From: Hyphomicrobiales bacterium
GTDB lineage: Bacteria > Pseudomonadota > Alphaproteobacteria > Rhizobiales > Beijerinckiaceae
NCBI GenBank assembly: GCA_027484605.1
Contig: JAIXSR010000035.1
Coordinates: 39,089 to 103,088, forward strand
Direction: 5' to 3'
Length of the DNA: 64,000 nt
Each line of letters starts with the position of its first letter. The stretch's first letter is position 1. Below the pieces are notes generated by a model. It saw nothing but the letters and a program-made list of their open reading frames with translations, ran no database searches and was not told the DNA's origin. The translations under genes and the position numbers were made by a program. Below are positions 17,902 to 26,684 of the stretch, in pieces.

Positions 17902-18492
17902 TCAGCGCAAGGCCCCAAGCACCGCCCGCACCCGCTCGAGATGCGCCTTCCGCGCTTCCTCGCCGACCACGTCGATCCGGTGCAGGGCCAGCCAGATCGT
18001 CCGGCATTTCGGATGGCACAGCACGCGGATGCCGCTGAGCAGGATGCGCTGGCCGGGCCGCCCCACCATCCACCACCACCATTTCGGAGATCCGAGGCTC
18101 GTCACCACGGCCAGCATCCGGATATTCTGCATCAGACCCCGGATCGGCTGGTTGCCTTCCGGCATGGTGAAGGTCTCGTGCGGGATCAGCACCCGCTCGA
18201 GCCAGCCCTTGAGCATGGCCGGCTGGGCATACCACCAGGTCGGATAGACAAAGACCAGCCCCTCCGCCGTTTTCACCCGGTCGAGATGATCCGCAACCGG
18301 CACGCGGTTCTCGCCGCGCGTGTGGTAGCCGGCCCGCTCGGCATCGCTCATCACCGGGTTGAACCCCTCGGCATAGAGATCGAGAAGGTCGACCTCATGC
18401 CCGGCGCCCTGCAAAGCGGCAATGGCTGTGTCACGCGCCGCCTCGGTGAAACTCCCCGCCCGGGGATGACAATAAACCAGCAAAATCCTCAT
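17902..18492 (-). CDS. Flavodoxin-fold NAD(P)H oxidoreductase (NQO/KefF-like), copy B
   Basis: 196-residue paralogue of the protein at 16153-16740. MRILLVYCHPRAGSFTEA is the flavin phosphate loop and FVYPTWWYAQPAMLKGWLE the isoalloxazine-binding region; DLLDLYAEGFNP matches copy A. It lies eight bases after the stop of FAD oxidase copy B, so the oxidase-reductase pairing of copy A is repeated here on the other strand. It is last in the operon amidohydrolase-oxidase-reductase and is convergent with the phosphatase-like gene. Confidence 0.82.
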   Translation of the reverse strand: MRILLVYCHPRAGSFTEAARDTAIAALQGAGHEVDLLDLYAEGFNPVMSDAERAGYHTRGENRVPVADHLDRVKTAEGLVFVYPTWWYAQPAMLKGWLERVLIPHETFTMPEGNQPIRGLMQNIRMLAVVTSLGSPKWWWWMVGRPGQRILLSGIRVLCHPKCRTIWLALHRIDVVGEEARKAHLERVRAVLGALR

Positions 18493-18500
18493 ATTTCACT

Positions 18501-19913
18501 TCAGATTCCAGCCTCAAGGCCTTTGAAAAGAAAAGTCTTCCCGCTATCGAAATCATAGCTGGGATCTTCCCAGGCGATCATTTTCCCGGGATTGAGCAGA
18601 CCCTGGGGATCCGCCTCTCGCTTGAAGGCGAGCTGCGTCTCGTCCGTCTGCTTCATGCCCCCCTCTTCCAGCGTATAGCGGTGCGGGTTGAAGATCGGCG
18701 CTCCCATCTCTTCATGGATCGCCATGATCTCCTCCAGGCGCTCTTCCGTGGTGAACCGCACCAGCGGCAGGCCGAAGCAAGTGACCTTGCCGTCGAACCG
18801 GACGAATTCGAGATGGCACGGTACCTCGTCTCCGAACCGGGCGTGGATCTTCTCGACAAGCTCGACCTGGCCGGGGAAAGGATAGAGAACCTGGAGATAG
18901 GTCCAAGCAGGATCGACGCGCAAGGCGCGCAACGTCGTATGGTTCCAGGATAGTTCGAAGACCGGCGGGAGGCCCTTCTTCTCCTCCTCACCGAGGACGT
19001 CGGATTGCATCAGCAGTTCCGCCCCCTTGAATCGGCGGAGGAAGGCCAACATCGGCTGCAATGCAAAATTCGCGACCATCACCATCACGAGGTGTTTGTC
19101 CCGCGGCAGGAACTTCCGATGCCGCATGAAGGTATCATGCGGAATGGGTGCCGCCACCACGCCGAGCTCCTTCAGCAGCAGCCCATCCTGCTCTCCGAGC
19201 AGGTTCGCGAACTCCGTGGCCCGCCGAAGATCATCGAAGCCGATCAGCACATCCACCCAGGGATAGGCCGTGGCCAGGGGCACTTCGCATTCCGTGATGA
19301 TACCATTGGTGCCATAGGCATGGGCCACCTTGAGGAGATCGTCACCCGACAAGTCGAGAACCCGAGGACTGGCCTCCATCGTAACCACCTTGAGGCGGAT
19401 GATGTTGCCGTAATCCCGAAGCCCGCCCCAGCGGATCGACCCGACGCCGCCCGAACCGCCGGCAATGAAGCCACCCAGTGTTGCCGTGTGGTAGGTCGAG
19501 GGATGAAGCCTTAACTCTTGCCCGGATTTAGCCCGCGTTTCGTGATCGATCTCGGAAAGGATCGCTCCGGGCTCGGTGACAACTCGACCCGGCGAGATCG
19601 ACTTCACCGCCTTCATGGCGGAAAGATCCAGCACAACGCCACCGGATAGCGGCATGGCCTGGCCGTAATTGCCGGTGCCCGTGCCCCGCGGCGTTACCGG
19701 AATGCCGAGGCGATGGCATTCCGACAGAACGACAATCAATTCGTCCTGGTTGGCAGGCTGGACAATGATATCCCCAACGACCCCCTCCAGCTGCCGCTTG
19801 AGCGTCGGCGAGTACCAGTAGAAATCGCGGCTTTTCTGCTTGAGTATGGCCGCATTCTCATCGATCCGGATAGCGCCCAGCCGGGCCTTGAGAGCGGGGA
19901 TATCGTAACGCAT
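18501..19913 (-). CDS. FAD-binding oxidoreductase, copy B
   Basis: 470-residue paralogue of the protein at 14768-16156. FAD site: TPRGTGTGNYGQAMPL near residue 92 and GGFIAGGSGGVGSIRWGG near 160; C-terminus DPQGLLNPGKMIAWED. Shared blocks SRDFYWYSP, AYPWVDVL and SWNHTTLRAL show common descent with copy A, but the sequences have diverged well beyond a recent duplication. AGGACC precedes the ATG. It starts 22 bases after the amidohydrolase stop, so the three genes form one operon. Confidence 0.85.
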   Translation of the reverse strand: MRYDIPALKARLGAIRIDENAAILKQKSRDFYWYSPTLKRQLEGVVGDIIVQPANQDELIVVLSECHRLGIPVTPRGTGTGNYGQAMPLSGGVVLDLSAMKAVKSISPGRVVTEPGAILSEIDHETRAKSGQELRLHPSTYHTATLGGFIAGGSGGVGSIRWGGLRDYGNIIRLKVVTMEASPRVLDLSGDDLLKVAHAYGTNGIITECEVPLATAYPWVDVLIGFDDLRRATEFANLLGEQDGLLLKELGVVAAPIPHDTFMRHRKFLPRDKHLVMVMVANFALQPMLAFLRRFKGAELLMQSDVLGEEEKKGLPPVFELSWNHTTLRALRVDPAWTYLQVLYPFPGQVELVEKIHARFGDEVPCHLEFVRFDGKVTCFGLPLVRFTTEERLEEIMAIHEEMGAPIFNPHRYTLEEGGMKQTDETQLAFKREADPQGLLNPGKMIAWEDPSYDFDSGKTFLFKGLEAGI

Positions 19914-19934
19914 GGGAGGTCCTTTGCCGGTCGA

Positions 19935-21263
19935 TCAGGCCAGAAGGGGATCAAGTTCGGAATAGGCCGGCGGCCTCTCGGCAATCTGCCTGCCCTTCCG
20001 GATGACGCGTCTGTCAGGCTGGGGCCGGCAGAGCCATTCATTCAATGTTCGTGCCTCGAACAGGACGAGATCCGCCGGCTGCCCGGCCGCCAGGAAGCCC
20101 CTGTCGTCGAGCCGCATCTGCCCGGCTGGCCGCGTGGTGACGGATTCCAGCCATGGCCGCGCGGAATGATCGAAATGCAGGATCCGGGTGGCCTCGCGGA
20201 ACACCTCCACGGCATCGAGATCGCCATAGGCATAGAAAGGATCGCGCGTATTGTCAGACGAAACCATCGTTGACAGGCCAGCTGCATCCAGCTCATGCAG
20301 CGGCGCGACACCGCGCCAGCGCGGCGTGCGCCCGGAGCGCCTGTCCTGAAGGTAGAGGTTGCACATGGGCAAGGAGACCACGTTCAGGCCGGCCTGCGCC
20401 AGCTTTGCGATGACCCGGGCGCGATCCTCATCATCCATCAGGGCGAGTGAACAGCAATGCCCCGCCAATGCTTTGCCGGTGAAGCGATGACGGATCAATG
20501 CATCCGCGATCCGCTCCAGGCTACGTGCATCAGGGGAATCGCTTTCATCGACGTGGAAATCGAGATCGAAGCCCTCGATCTTCGCTACCTCGATCATGCG
20601 ATCGAGCGCAGCATCAAGCTTCGCATCCGGCTTTTCGCCAAGGAAGGTTACGGCCCCGAGCAGACCGTCATGGCGACGGACCTGCCCGATGATTCTCTCG
20701 AATTCCTCCGGCGCATCCAGAACGGAAACGACCGGCATGAGACACACCGCCTGAAGCGAGATCCGGTCACGCCATTCAGCACGGATCTCATCGAAGACAG
20801 GCCAGGAAATCCCAGTCTGCTTGCCAATGGAATCAAGATGCGTCCGGAGGGCACCTGTCCCATGGGCGTAGGCAGCCCGGAGCGCAAAAGTCATTCGCGC
20901 CCGGACGTCCTCGGCACTCCATCGGGCCTCCCGGTCCCGACCGACCGCCTCGCGCGCGCCGAAAAACGTGCCATCGGGATTCGGCGACCGGGCATGGATA
21001 TGCCCCTTGTCGAGGTGGGTGTGGATATCGACAAAGAGCGGCATTGCCAGACGTCGCCCGGCATCGACCCGAGGCAGATCGTCCCGGGGCGCAGGCCCCT
21101 GGACGATCTGCGCGATGCGACCAGCCTCGATCCGCAATGCAAAAAGCCCGAGGCGATCATCTTCGGGAAGCGTGCCCGCATTGCCGAGGCGCACCAGACG
21201 CTCCGGAAGGGAAAGATTATCGAGCCAGAATCCACCCGCCTCCTGCGGCCAATGAAACGTCAC
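19935..21263 (-). CDS. Amidohydrolase, cytosine deaminase-like (CodA family)
   Basis: 442-residue metal-dependent hydrolase. The metal ligands appear as FVDIHTHLDKGH near residue 96, DFHVDESDSPD near 240, ALAGHCCSLAL near 275 and SSDNTRDPFYAYGD near 340, the same arrangement as cytosine deaminase (HxH, H, H, D). Family members deaminate cytosine, isocytosine, creatinine, ammelide and other rings. It leads the minus-strand operon with FAD oxidase B and reductase B and is divergent from a RidA-family gene. I assign the fold with confidence but not the substrate. Confidence 0.82.
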   Translation of the reverse strand: MTFHWPQEAGGFWLDNLSLPERLVRLGNAGTLPEDDRLGLFALRIEAGRIAQIVQGPAPRDDLPRVDAGRRLAMPLFVDIHTHLDKGHIHARSPNPDGTFFGAREAVGRDREARWSAEDVRARMTFALRAAYAHGTGALRTHLDSIGKQTGISWPVFDEIRAEWRDRISLQAVCLMPVVSVLDAPEEFERIIGQVRRHDGLLGAVTFLGEKPDAKLDAALDRMIEVAKIEGFDLDFHVDESDSPDARSLERIADALIRHRFTGKALAGHCCSLALMDDEDRARVIAKLAQAGLNVVSLPMCNLYLQDRRSGRTPRWRGVAPLHELDAAGLSTMVSSDNTRDPFYAYGDLDAVEVFREATRILHFDHSARPWLESVTTRPAGQMRLDDRGFLAAGQPADLVLFEARTLNEWLCRPQPDRRVIRKGRQIAERPPAYSELDPLLA

Positions 21264-21777
21264 GTCAGCACCCCAGCCCTTTGTTTATCCAGCCTTGTCT
21301 AGCAAGCCTGATTCCAGAACCCGTGCATATAGCGCAGGCCCCGATCCGGGGAACCGGCCCTACAGGGATCGGCCATCCCGATGCCCGCTTCTCCAGTGGG
21401 ATTGTCAAACAACAGCAGGCAGCTTCGGGCTTGCATCGGCGGCAGGCCATCCGAGCTCCTGGCGCGCCCCGTCACTTAGCGGTGCCAAGGAGCAGTTGGC
21501 AGACCACATGAAAAACGGGGCAATGCAGGAATGTCCGCTCGAGAACCCAGCCGGCTGACCAGGCTCCCAATCCGGAGCATGCCCATTCAATGCCACAGGA
21601 CCGTCACAGCATCAAGGACAAAATTCCGTTGACAGGTTTTTTTTCTTATCATGCACTTTCCGGGAGACGAAAGCCGCAAGCAACTCGCCATCGAGACGGC
21701 ATCATGCCATGAGCGTACCAAGGCATGTGCCCCGCTTTTTCCAACACGCCTGTTCGGGCCAGAGACCGGATGGAACA
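21264..21777. other. 514-base divergent region, no gene recognised
   Basis: This is the longest non-coding stretch in the window, between the amidohydrolase (minus) and RidA (plus) genes. It must hold both promoters. TTGACA occurs at 21629-21634 followed by an eight-T run, but no good -10 lies 16-18 bases downstream. CCCCG-AT-CCGGGG near 21340 may form a small hairpin. Short track ORFs here have no family signature and no convincing ribosome binding sites. It could hide a small RNA; I cannot show one. Confidence 0.4.
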
Positions 21778-22164
21778 ATGACCCGCAGACCCATCAACCC
21801 CTCGGCAATTCGCGCGCCCTTCGCCAACTACAGCCATGGTCTAGTGGTGGAATCGCCCCGACGGATGCTTTTTGCGTCCGGTCAGCTCGGGATCAGCCCC
21901 GATGATGCGGTTCCCGAGGATGCGGAGGCTCAGGCCATACTCTGCTTCGAGAATATCCGCGCGATTCTCGCCGAAGCCGGGATGAATTTCTCGCATGTCG
22001 TCCGCTTCACGGGATTTGTCACCGACAGGGCCTATTTTCCCGTTTATGGCGCGGTCAGAAGCCGCTATGTCAGCGGCAACGCCTATGCATCGACGCTTGT
22101 CATCGTCTCCGGCTTCACGCGGCCTGAATTCAAGGTCGAAGTCGAGGTGACGGCCGTCGCCTGA
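21778..22164 (+). CDS. RidA (YjgF/YER057c/UK114) family protein
   Basis: 128 residues from ATG 21778; the track start at 21709 adds a non-homologous stretch. The body follows the family: [54 protein letters not shown] and a C-terminal [10 protein letters not shown]. Archetypal RidA hydrolyses reactive enamines/imines made by flavin or PLP enzymes. The conserved Arg of the ARSCV segment is replaced here ([10 protein letters not shown]), so this is a non-archetypal Rid protein that may have another substrate. Position beside amidohydrolase and flavin oxidase genes suggests it handles an imine or similar intermediate of that pathway (inference). Confidence 0.82.
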   Translation: MTRRPINPSAIRAPFANYSHGLVVESPRRMLFASGQLGISPDDAVPEDAEAQAILCFENIRAILAEAGMNFSHVVRFTGFVTDRAYFPVYGAVRSRYVSGNAYASTLVIVSGFTRPEFKVEVEVTAVA

Positions 22165-22178
22165 TTGTCCGGATCCCG

Positions 22179-23501
22179 ATGCCCGAAACCGCTGCCCCCA
22201 AGATCTCCTTCGTCTCGCTCGGCTGCCCGAAAGCGCTGGTCGACAGCGAGCGCATCATCACCAAACTGCGTGCCGAAGGCTACGAGCTGACCAAGACGCA
22301 TGCCGGGGCGGATCTCGTCATCGTCAATACCTGCGGCTTCCTCGACAGTGCCAAGGCCGAAAGCCTGGAGGCAATCGGAAAGGGCCTTTCCGAGAACGGC
22401 AAGGTGATCGTCACCGGCTGCATGGGTGCCGAGCCGGAGCAGATTCGCGAAAAATTTCCGGGTGTTGCGGCCATTACCGGGCCCCAGGCCTATGAGAGCG
22501 TCATGCAGGCCGTGCATGACGTCGCGCCACCGCAGCACAACCCGTTCCTCGATCTGGTGCCGGAACAAGGCGTCCGGCTGACGCCGCGCCATTTCGCCTA
22601 TCTCAAGATTTCGGAAGGCTGCAACAATCGCTGCACCTTCTGCATCATTCCCAAGCTGCGCGGCGACCTTGTGTCGCGACCGCTCGGTGACGTGATGCGG
22701 GAAGCCGAGAAGCTGGTAAAGGCCGGGGTCAAGGAGATCCTCGTTATCAGCCAGGATACCAGCGCCTACGGCATCGATATCAAATACGCGCCAAGCCTCT
22801 GGCAGGACACGGAATATCGCACGCGCTTCCTCGACCTCGCCAAGGCTTTGGCCACCTTGGGCGTCTGGGTACGCATGCATTATGTCTACCCCTACCCGCA
22901 TGTCGACGAGGTCATCCCGCTCATGGCGGAGGGACTGATCCTCCCCTATCTCGACATTCCCTTCCAGCATGCAGCGCCCAACGTTCTCAAGGCGATGCGG
23001 CGGCCTGCCCATCAGGAAAAGACGCTGGCGCGCATCGAGAAATGGCGGGAGATCTGCCCTGACCTGGCCATCCGCTCCACCTTCATCGTCGGGTTCCCTG
23101 GCGAGACCGAGGCGGATTTCGAGGAATTGCTCGCCTTCCTGACCCGCGCGAAGCTCGAGCGCGTCGGAGCGTTCAAATACGAGCCGGTCCGCGGGGCGAC
23201 GGCAAATGATCTCGGCCTCGAGCCGGTCCCGCCGGAGGTGCAGCAACGTCGCTATGATCGCTTCATGGCGCATCAGCAGCCGATTTCGGGGAAGCTGCTC
23301 CAGCGGCGGATCGGCAAGCGGATCAAGGTGATCATCGACGAGGTCGGCCCGAGCGTGGCGCGGGGCCGGTCGCAATGGGATGCACCGGAAATCGACGGCG
23401 CGGTCTATGTCTCCTCGCGGCGGCCGTTGCGGGCGGGCGAGATCGTGACGGTGAAGATCGAACGCGCCGATGCCTACGACCTGCACGGGGCCGCCGCGTG
23501 A
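22179..23501 (+). CDS. rimO: Ribosomal protein S12 (Asp) methylthiotransferase RimO
   Basis: 440-residue radical SAM enzyme that adds a methylthio group to an aspartate of ribosomal protein S12. The N-terminal MTTase domain begins [17 protein letters not shown], with cluster cysteines at SLGCPK, VNTCGF and VTGCMG. The radical SAM motif is [13 protein letters not shown] near residue 148. A C-terminal TRAM domain ends the protein ([21 protein letters not shown]). SLGCPK and overall length separate RimO from MiaB. It ends in an overlap with the next gene. Confidence 0.96.
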   Translation: MPETAAPKISFVSLGCPKALVDSERIITKLRAEGYELTKTHAGADLVIVNTCGFLDSAKAESLEAIGKGLSENGKVIVTGCMGAEPEQIREKFPGVAAITGPQAYESVMQAVHDVAPPQHNPFLDLVPEQGVRLTPRHFAYLKISEGCNNRCTFCIIPKLRGDLVSRPLGDVMREAEKLVKAGVKEILVISQDTSAYGIDIKYAPSLWQDTEYRTRFLDLAKALATLGVWVRMHYVYPYPHVDEVIPLMAEGLILPYLDIPFQHAAPNVLKAMRRPAHQEKTLARIEKWREICPDLAIRSTFIVGFPGETEADFEELLAFLTRAKLERVGAFKYEPVRGATANDLGLEPVPPEVQQRRYDRFMAHQQPISGKLLQRRIGKRIKVIIDEVGPSVARGRSQWDAPEIDGAVYVSSRRPLRAGEIVTVKIERADAYDLHGAAA

Positions 23502-24415
23502 AGTCCGGTCTCGGGGCGGGCGATGCGGCCCGCCTGCGCCCGGAATGGGTGCTGCTGGCCCTGCTGACCGCAGGGTTCTTCTGGGGCCTCGGCTTCCCGC
23601 TGATGAAGATGGTCAGCGCGGATTTCCCGGCCGTGGCCCTGGCCTCGCTGCGCGGACTGCTCGGGGGTTCCACCCTCGTGCTCTGGTTCCTGCTGATGCA
23701 GCAGGATTGCCGCCCCCGGACCCGGCAGGAAACAATGGACTGGCTGGTCCTCGGGGCCCTGAACGGATGGATTCCGAATGTCCTGACGGCCTTTGCCACC
23801 CAATCCCTGCCCGGCGGGCAGGCCGCGATGATCCAGGCCTGCGGCCCGCTCATCACCGCCCTCATGGCAAGCCGGATGTTCTCGGACGAGCGGCTGACGC
23901 CGGTAAGGCTCACGGGAATCCTGATCGGCTTTGCCGGCGTCGGCCTGCTGATCGGGCCGCGACTCAGCGGGTCCGGCGGCACGCCGGCTGCCGCCCTTGC
24001 CATGCTCGGCGTGGCCTGTTGCTACGCGTCCGGCAATGTCTATGTGCGGCGGATGCCGGTGGCGGATCCGCGCCGGCTGGCCCTCGGCCAGCAGGTGATT
24101 TCCGGCCTTGCCGCCACCCTGATCGCGCTCGCCCTGGTCGGCCCGTCCGGCTATGCGCCCTTCACGCGCCATGCTGTCCCGGTTCTCGCGCTGGGCGTGC
24201 TCTGCACGGCCCTGCCGATCGTGATCTTCATGTATATCCTCCGCGCCGCCGGCCCGACAAAGGCAGCGCTGACCGGCTACATCATGCCGGTCTGGGCGGT
24301 CACGCTCTCGGCCCTGCTGCTCGGCGAGGCGATCGGCCTGCGCGAGGCGGCCGCCGGGCTGATCATCCTGGCCGGCGTGGCGATCGTCACGCGGGCACGC
24401 GCCGCCGGCCGCTAG
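23498..24415 (+). CDS. EamA/DMT-family permease
   Basis: 305 residues from GTG 23498, which overlaps the rimO stop (GTGA); the longer track ORF begins inside rimO. About ten hydrophobic segments in two EamA repeats are visible: [20 protein letters not shown] in the first and [20 protein letters not shown] in the second, the latter being the typical loop before the final helices. The family exports or imports amino acids, nucleotide sugars or other metabolites. No substrate can be named. Confidence 0.88.
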   Translation: MKSGLGAGDAARLRPEWVLLALLTAGFFWGLGFPLMKMVSADFPAVALASLRGLLGGSTLVLWFLLMQQDCRPRTRQETMDWLVLGALNGWIPNVLTAFATQSLPGGQAAMIQACGPLITALMASRMFSDERLTPVRLTGILIGFAGVGLLIGPRLSGSGGTPAAALAMLGVACCYASGNVYVRRMPVADPRRLALGQQVISGLAATLIALALVGPSGYAPFTRHAVPVLALGVLCTALPIVIFMYILRAAGPTKAALTGYIMPVWAVTLSALLLGEAIGLREAAAGLIILAGVAIVTRARAAGR

Positions 24416-24432
24416 AGGCCACGCGACGGAAA

Positions 24433-24459
24433 GGCCCGCAGGCGGCAAGCCGGCGGGCC
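24433..24459 (-). terminator. Hairpin terminator downstream of ohr
   Basis: GGCCCGC and GCGGGCC pair around a 13-base loop. Read on the minus strand the stem is followed by TTTCC, so it can end the ohr transcript; it also lies just past the convergent EamA gene. The T run is short, so efficiency is uncertain. Confidence 0.5.
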
Positions 24460-24480
24460 CGATCCGGTCTTGCCGGCCGG

Positions 24481-24903
24481 TCAGACGACGCTGAGGCGCA
24501 CGTCGAGGCTGCCCTTGGTGGCGTGGCTGTAGGGGCAGACAATATGCGCCTTGGCAACAAGGGCTTCTGCCACGGCCCGCTCGACACCCGGCACGGAAAC
24601 CGCCAGCGCGACATCGATGCCGAAGCCCTGCCCGTCATCCCGCGGGCCGATTCCGACCGTTGCGGTGACATGCGTCTCAGGCGAGATCGCCACCTTTTCC
24701 TTGCCGGCGACAAATTTCAGCGCGCCGAGAAAGCAGGCGGAATAGCCGGCGGCGAAAAGCTGCTCCGGATTGGTGCCCGGCGCGCCATCGCCGCCCAGCG
24801 CCTTCGGGGTGGCAAGGGTAACGGCCAGCACGCCATCGTCGCTTCGGGCGGAACCGGAACGACCGCCCGTGGCGGTGGCGCGGGTGGTGTAGAGGATGTT
24901 CAT
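24481..24903 (-). CDS. ohr: Organic hydroperoxide resistance protein Ohr
   Basis: 140-residue thiol peroxidase that reduces organic and fatty acid hydroperoxides. The OsmC/Ohr fold is evident, with the two catalytic cysteines in AGYSACFLGALKF (near 60) and AHIVCPYSHATKG (near 123). Start at ATG 24903 gives the usual MNILYTTRATATGG N-terminus; the track's upstream extension passes through the divergent operator. The gene faces ohrR across 142 bases, the classical arrangement. Confidence 0.96.
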   Translation of the reverse strand: MNILYTTRATATGGRSGSARSDDGVLAVTLATPKALGGDGAPGTNPEQLFAAGYSACFLGALKFVAGKEKVAISPETHVTATVGIGPRDDGQGFGIDVALAVSVPGVERAVAEALVAKAHIVCPYSHATKGSLDVRLSVV

Positions 24904-24961
24904 GGATGCTCTCCTAGGTTGGTGGTCCGGATGTAGCGGAAATTTAGATTGTGCGCAATTT

Positions 24962-24987
24962 GTTTGCGAACTATTTGTTTCGCAAAC
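24962..24987. promoter_or_regulatory. Probable OhrR operator
   Basis: GTTTGCGAA and TTCGCAAAC are perfect 9-base arms separated by CTATTTGT. The 26-base element lies between divergent ohr and ohrR in an otherwise unusual AT-rich patch. OhrR proteins bind AT-rich palindromes in the shared promoter of ohr and ohrR and release DNA when their reactive cysteine is oxidised, so this is the natural candidate site. The palindrome is observed; binding is inferred. Confidence 0.65.
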
Positions 24988-25045
24988 CTGTGAAGAAAGC
25001 ATCCGGCGTTTGACAAGCGCCATGCCAGACAGAAAGGGTAGACCC

Positions 25046-25498
25046 ATGACGGCTTCCGATGATCCCCTTTCGCTCGACAACCAGCTCTGCTTCGCGGTCT
25101 ATGCCACGGCGCATGCCTTCAACCGCCTGTACCGGAAGCCGCTGGCCGCCCTCGGGCTGACCTATCCGCAATATCTCGTCCTGCTTGTGCTCTGGGAGAA
25201 GGCGCCGCTGCCGGTCCGAGCCATCGGCGACCGGCTGATGCTGGATTCCGGCACGCTGACCCCCCTGCTCAAGCGCATGGAAAGCCTTGGACTGGTCACC
25301 CGACAGCGCGCCCAGGAGGACGAGCGCCAGGTGCTGGTCGCTCCCAGCCCCGCCGGGCTGGCCCTGAAGGATCGGGCGAAGGCCCTGCCCCCGGCCGTGG
25401 CCTGCGCCAGCGGGCTTGATCTCGACGGGCTGAAAACGCTGGTCGGCCAGCTCGGCACGCTGCGCGCACAGCTGGTCACGAACAGCCGGCCGGAATGA
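25046..25498 (+). CDS. ohrR: MarR-family organic peroxide sensor/repressor OhrR
   Basis: 150 residues from ATG 25046, preceded by AGGGTAGACC; an in-frame ATG at 25022 is possible. The N-terminal LDNQLCFAVYATAHAFNRLY holds the peroxide-sensing cysteine and flanking residues of OhrR. The winged helix is seen at LTYPQYLVLLVLWEKAPLPV, DSGTLTPLLKRMESLGLV and DERQVLVAPSPAG. It likely represses ohr and itself by binding the palindrome upstream. Confidence 0.94.
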   Translation: MTASDDPLSLDNQLCFAVYATAHAFNRLYRKPLAALGLTYPQYLVLLVLWEKAPLPVRAIGDRLMLDSGTLTPLLKRMESLGLVTRQRAQEDERQVLVAPSPAGLALKDRAKALPPAVACASGLDLDGLKTLVGQLGTLRAQLVTNSRPE

Positions 25499-25499
25499 A

Positions 25500-25524
25500 A
25501 AAGCCGGCGCGAGGCGCCGGCTTT
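25500..25524. terminator. Bidirectional terminator between ohrR and the BMP gene
   Basis: AAAGCCGGCGC and GCGCCGGCTTT form an 11-base perfect stem with a GAG loop directly after the ohrR stop. The plus strand ends TTTCC and the minus strand continues TTTTTC, so it can serve both convergent transcripts. Confidence 0.85.
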
Positions 25525-25552
25525 CCATATTCAACCTGATGGTCCGAAACAC

Positions 25553-26620
25553 TTATTTCGGAATCGTGCCTTCGACGCCCTGCACGTAGAAATTCATGCT
25601 GACCACCTGCTCGTCGGTGAGCCGGTCACCGCCCTTGCATTCAACCGTCTTGCCGTCCTGCGTCACGACGGGGCACATGAAGGCGTCGATCTTGCCCGAT
25701 TTCAGCCCCGCCTCGGTTTCCTCGGCGAGCGTCTTCACATCCTCGGGCATGTTGACATAGGGGCCCATCTTCACCTTGCCCTTGGCGAGGCCGTCGAACA
25801 CGTCCTGGCTCTGCCACTTGCCCTCGAGCACGGCGCGGGTGCGCTCGACATAATAGGGCGCCCAGTCATCGATGATCGAGGTCATGATGTGGTTCGGCGC
25901 GAAACGCGTCATGTCGGAGGCCTGGCCGAAAGCCAGCTTGCCCCGGGCCGAGGCCTGCTGCAGTGGCGCCGGGCTGTCGGTATGCTGGGTGATGATATCC
26001 GCCCCCTGGTCCAGCAGCGCCTTCGCGGCATCACCTTCCTTGCCCGGATCGAACCAGGCATTCGCCCAGGCGATCTTGATCTTGACGTTGGGATTGACCG
26101 ACTTCGCACCGAGATAGAAGGCATTGATCCCGGCAATGACTTCCGGAATCGGCATGGCGCCGACATAGCCGAGCGTATTGGTCTTCGTCATCTTGCCGGC
26201 GATCTTGCCGATGATGAAGCGGCCTTCATGGAATTTGGCCGAATAGGTCGCGACATTCTTGTCCCGCTTGAAGCCGGTGGCATGCTCGAACATCACGTTC
26301 GGATATTTCTTCGCCACCTTGAGCGTCGGCTCCATATAGCCGAACGAGGTGGTGAAGATCAGCTTGTGGCCGGTCCGGGCCAGTTGCTCGATCGAGCGCT
26401 CGCTGTCGGCTTCCGGAACATTCTCGATGAAAGTGGTCTCGACCCGGCCCGGAAAGGCCTTCTCGATGGCCTTGCGCCCCTCATCATGCTGGTAGGACCA
26501 GCCGAAATCGCCCACCGGGCCGACATAGATGAAGCCGACCTTCAGCTTTTCCTGCGCGATCGCCGGCGCGGCAACGCCCAACGACAGCGCAAAAGCCGCC
26601 AAAATCCCTGTTCTCGACAT
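25553..26620 (-). CDS. BMP-family ABC transporter substrate-binding protein
   Basis: 355-residue periplasmic protein of the basic membrane protein (PnrA/NupN) family, which binds purine nucleosides or related compounds. ATG 26620 is preceded by GGGGGTAGTC; a Sec signal (AAFALSLGVAAPAIAQE) is followed by LKVGFIYVGPVGDFGWSYQH. FEHATGFKRDKNVATYSAKF is typical of the group. It is the last gene of the operon quinone oxidoreductase, ATPase, permease, permease, binding protein. Substrate class is inferred from family only. Confidence 0.92.
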   Translation of the reverse strand: MSRTGILAAFALSLGVAAPAIAQEKLKVGFIYVGPVGDFGWSYQHDEGRKAIEKAFPGRVETTFIENVPEADSERSIEQLARTGHKLIFTTSFGYMEPTLKVAKKYPNVMFEHATGFKRDKNVATYSAKFHEGRFIIGKIAGKMTKTNTLGYVGAMPIPEVIAGINAFYLGAKSVNPNVKIKIAWANAWFDPGKEGDAAKALLDQGADIITQHTDSPAPLQQASARGKLAFGQASDMTRFAPNHIMTSIIDDWAPYYVERTRAVLEGKWQSQDVFDGLAKGKVKMGPYVNMPEDVKTLAEETEAGLKSGKIDAFMCPVVTQDGKTVECKGGDRLTDEQVVSMNFYVQGVEGTIPK

Positions 26621-26684
26621 GACTACCCCCAAAACGCGATGCCCAACATCGTCCACCCGGCCGGCATCGCCACGGCCAGTAAAC

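Noticed and set aside
17902-18492. KefF-type ancillary protein for the antiporter at 9925
   Set aside because: The fold is compatible, but both reductases are coupled to FAD oxidases and lie kilobases from the antiporter.
21295-21558. 87-codon ORF in the 514-base gap
   Set aside because: No ribosome binding site, no recognisable composition or motif; likely chance in GC-rich DNA.
21629-21657. TTGACA followed by a T run as a promoter for the RidA gene
   Set aside because: No acceptable -10 at 16-18 bases; TATCAT is only 12 bases away.
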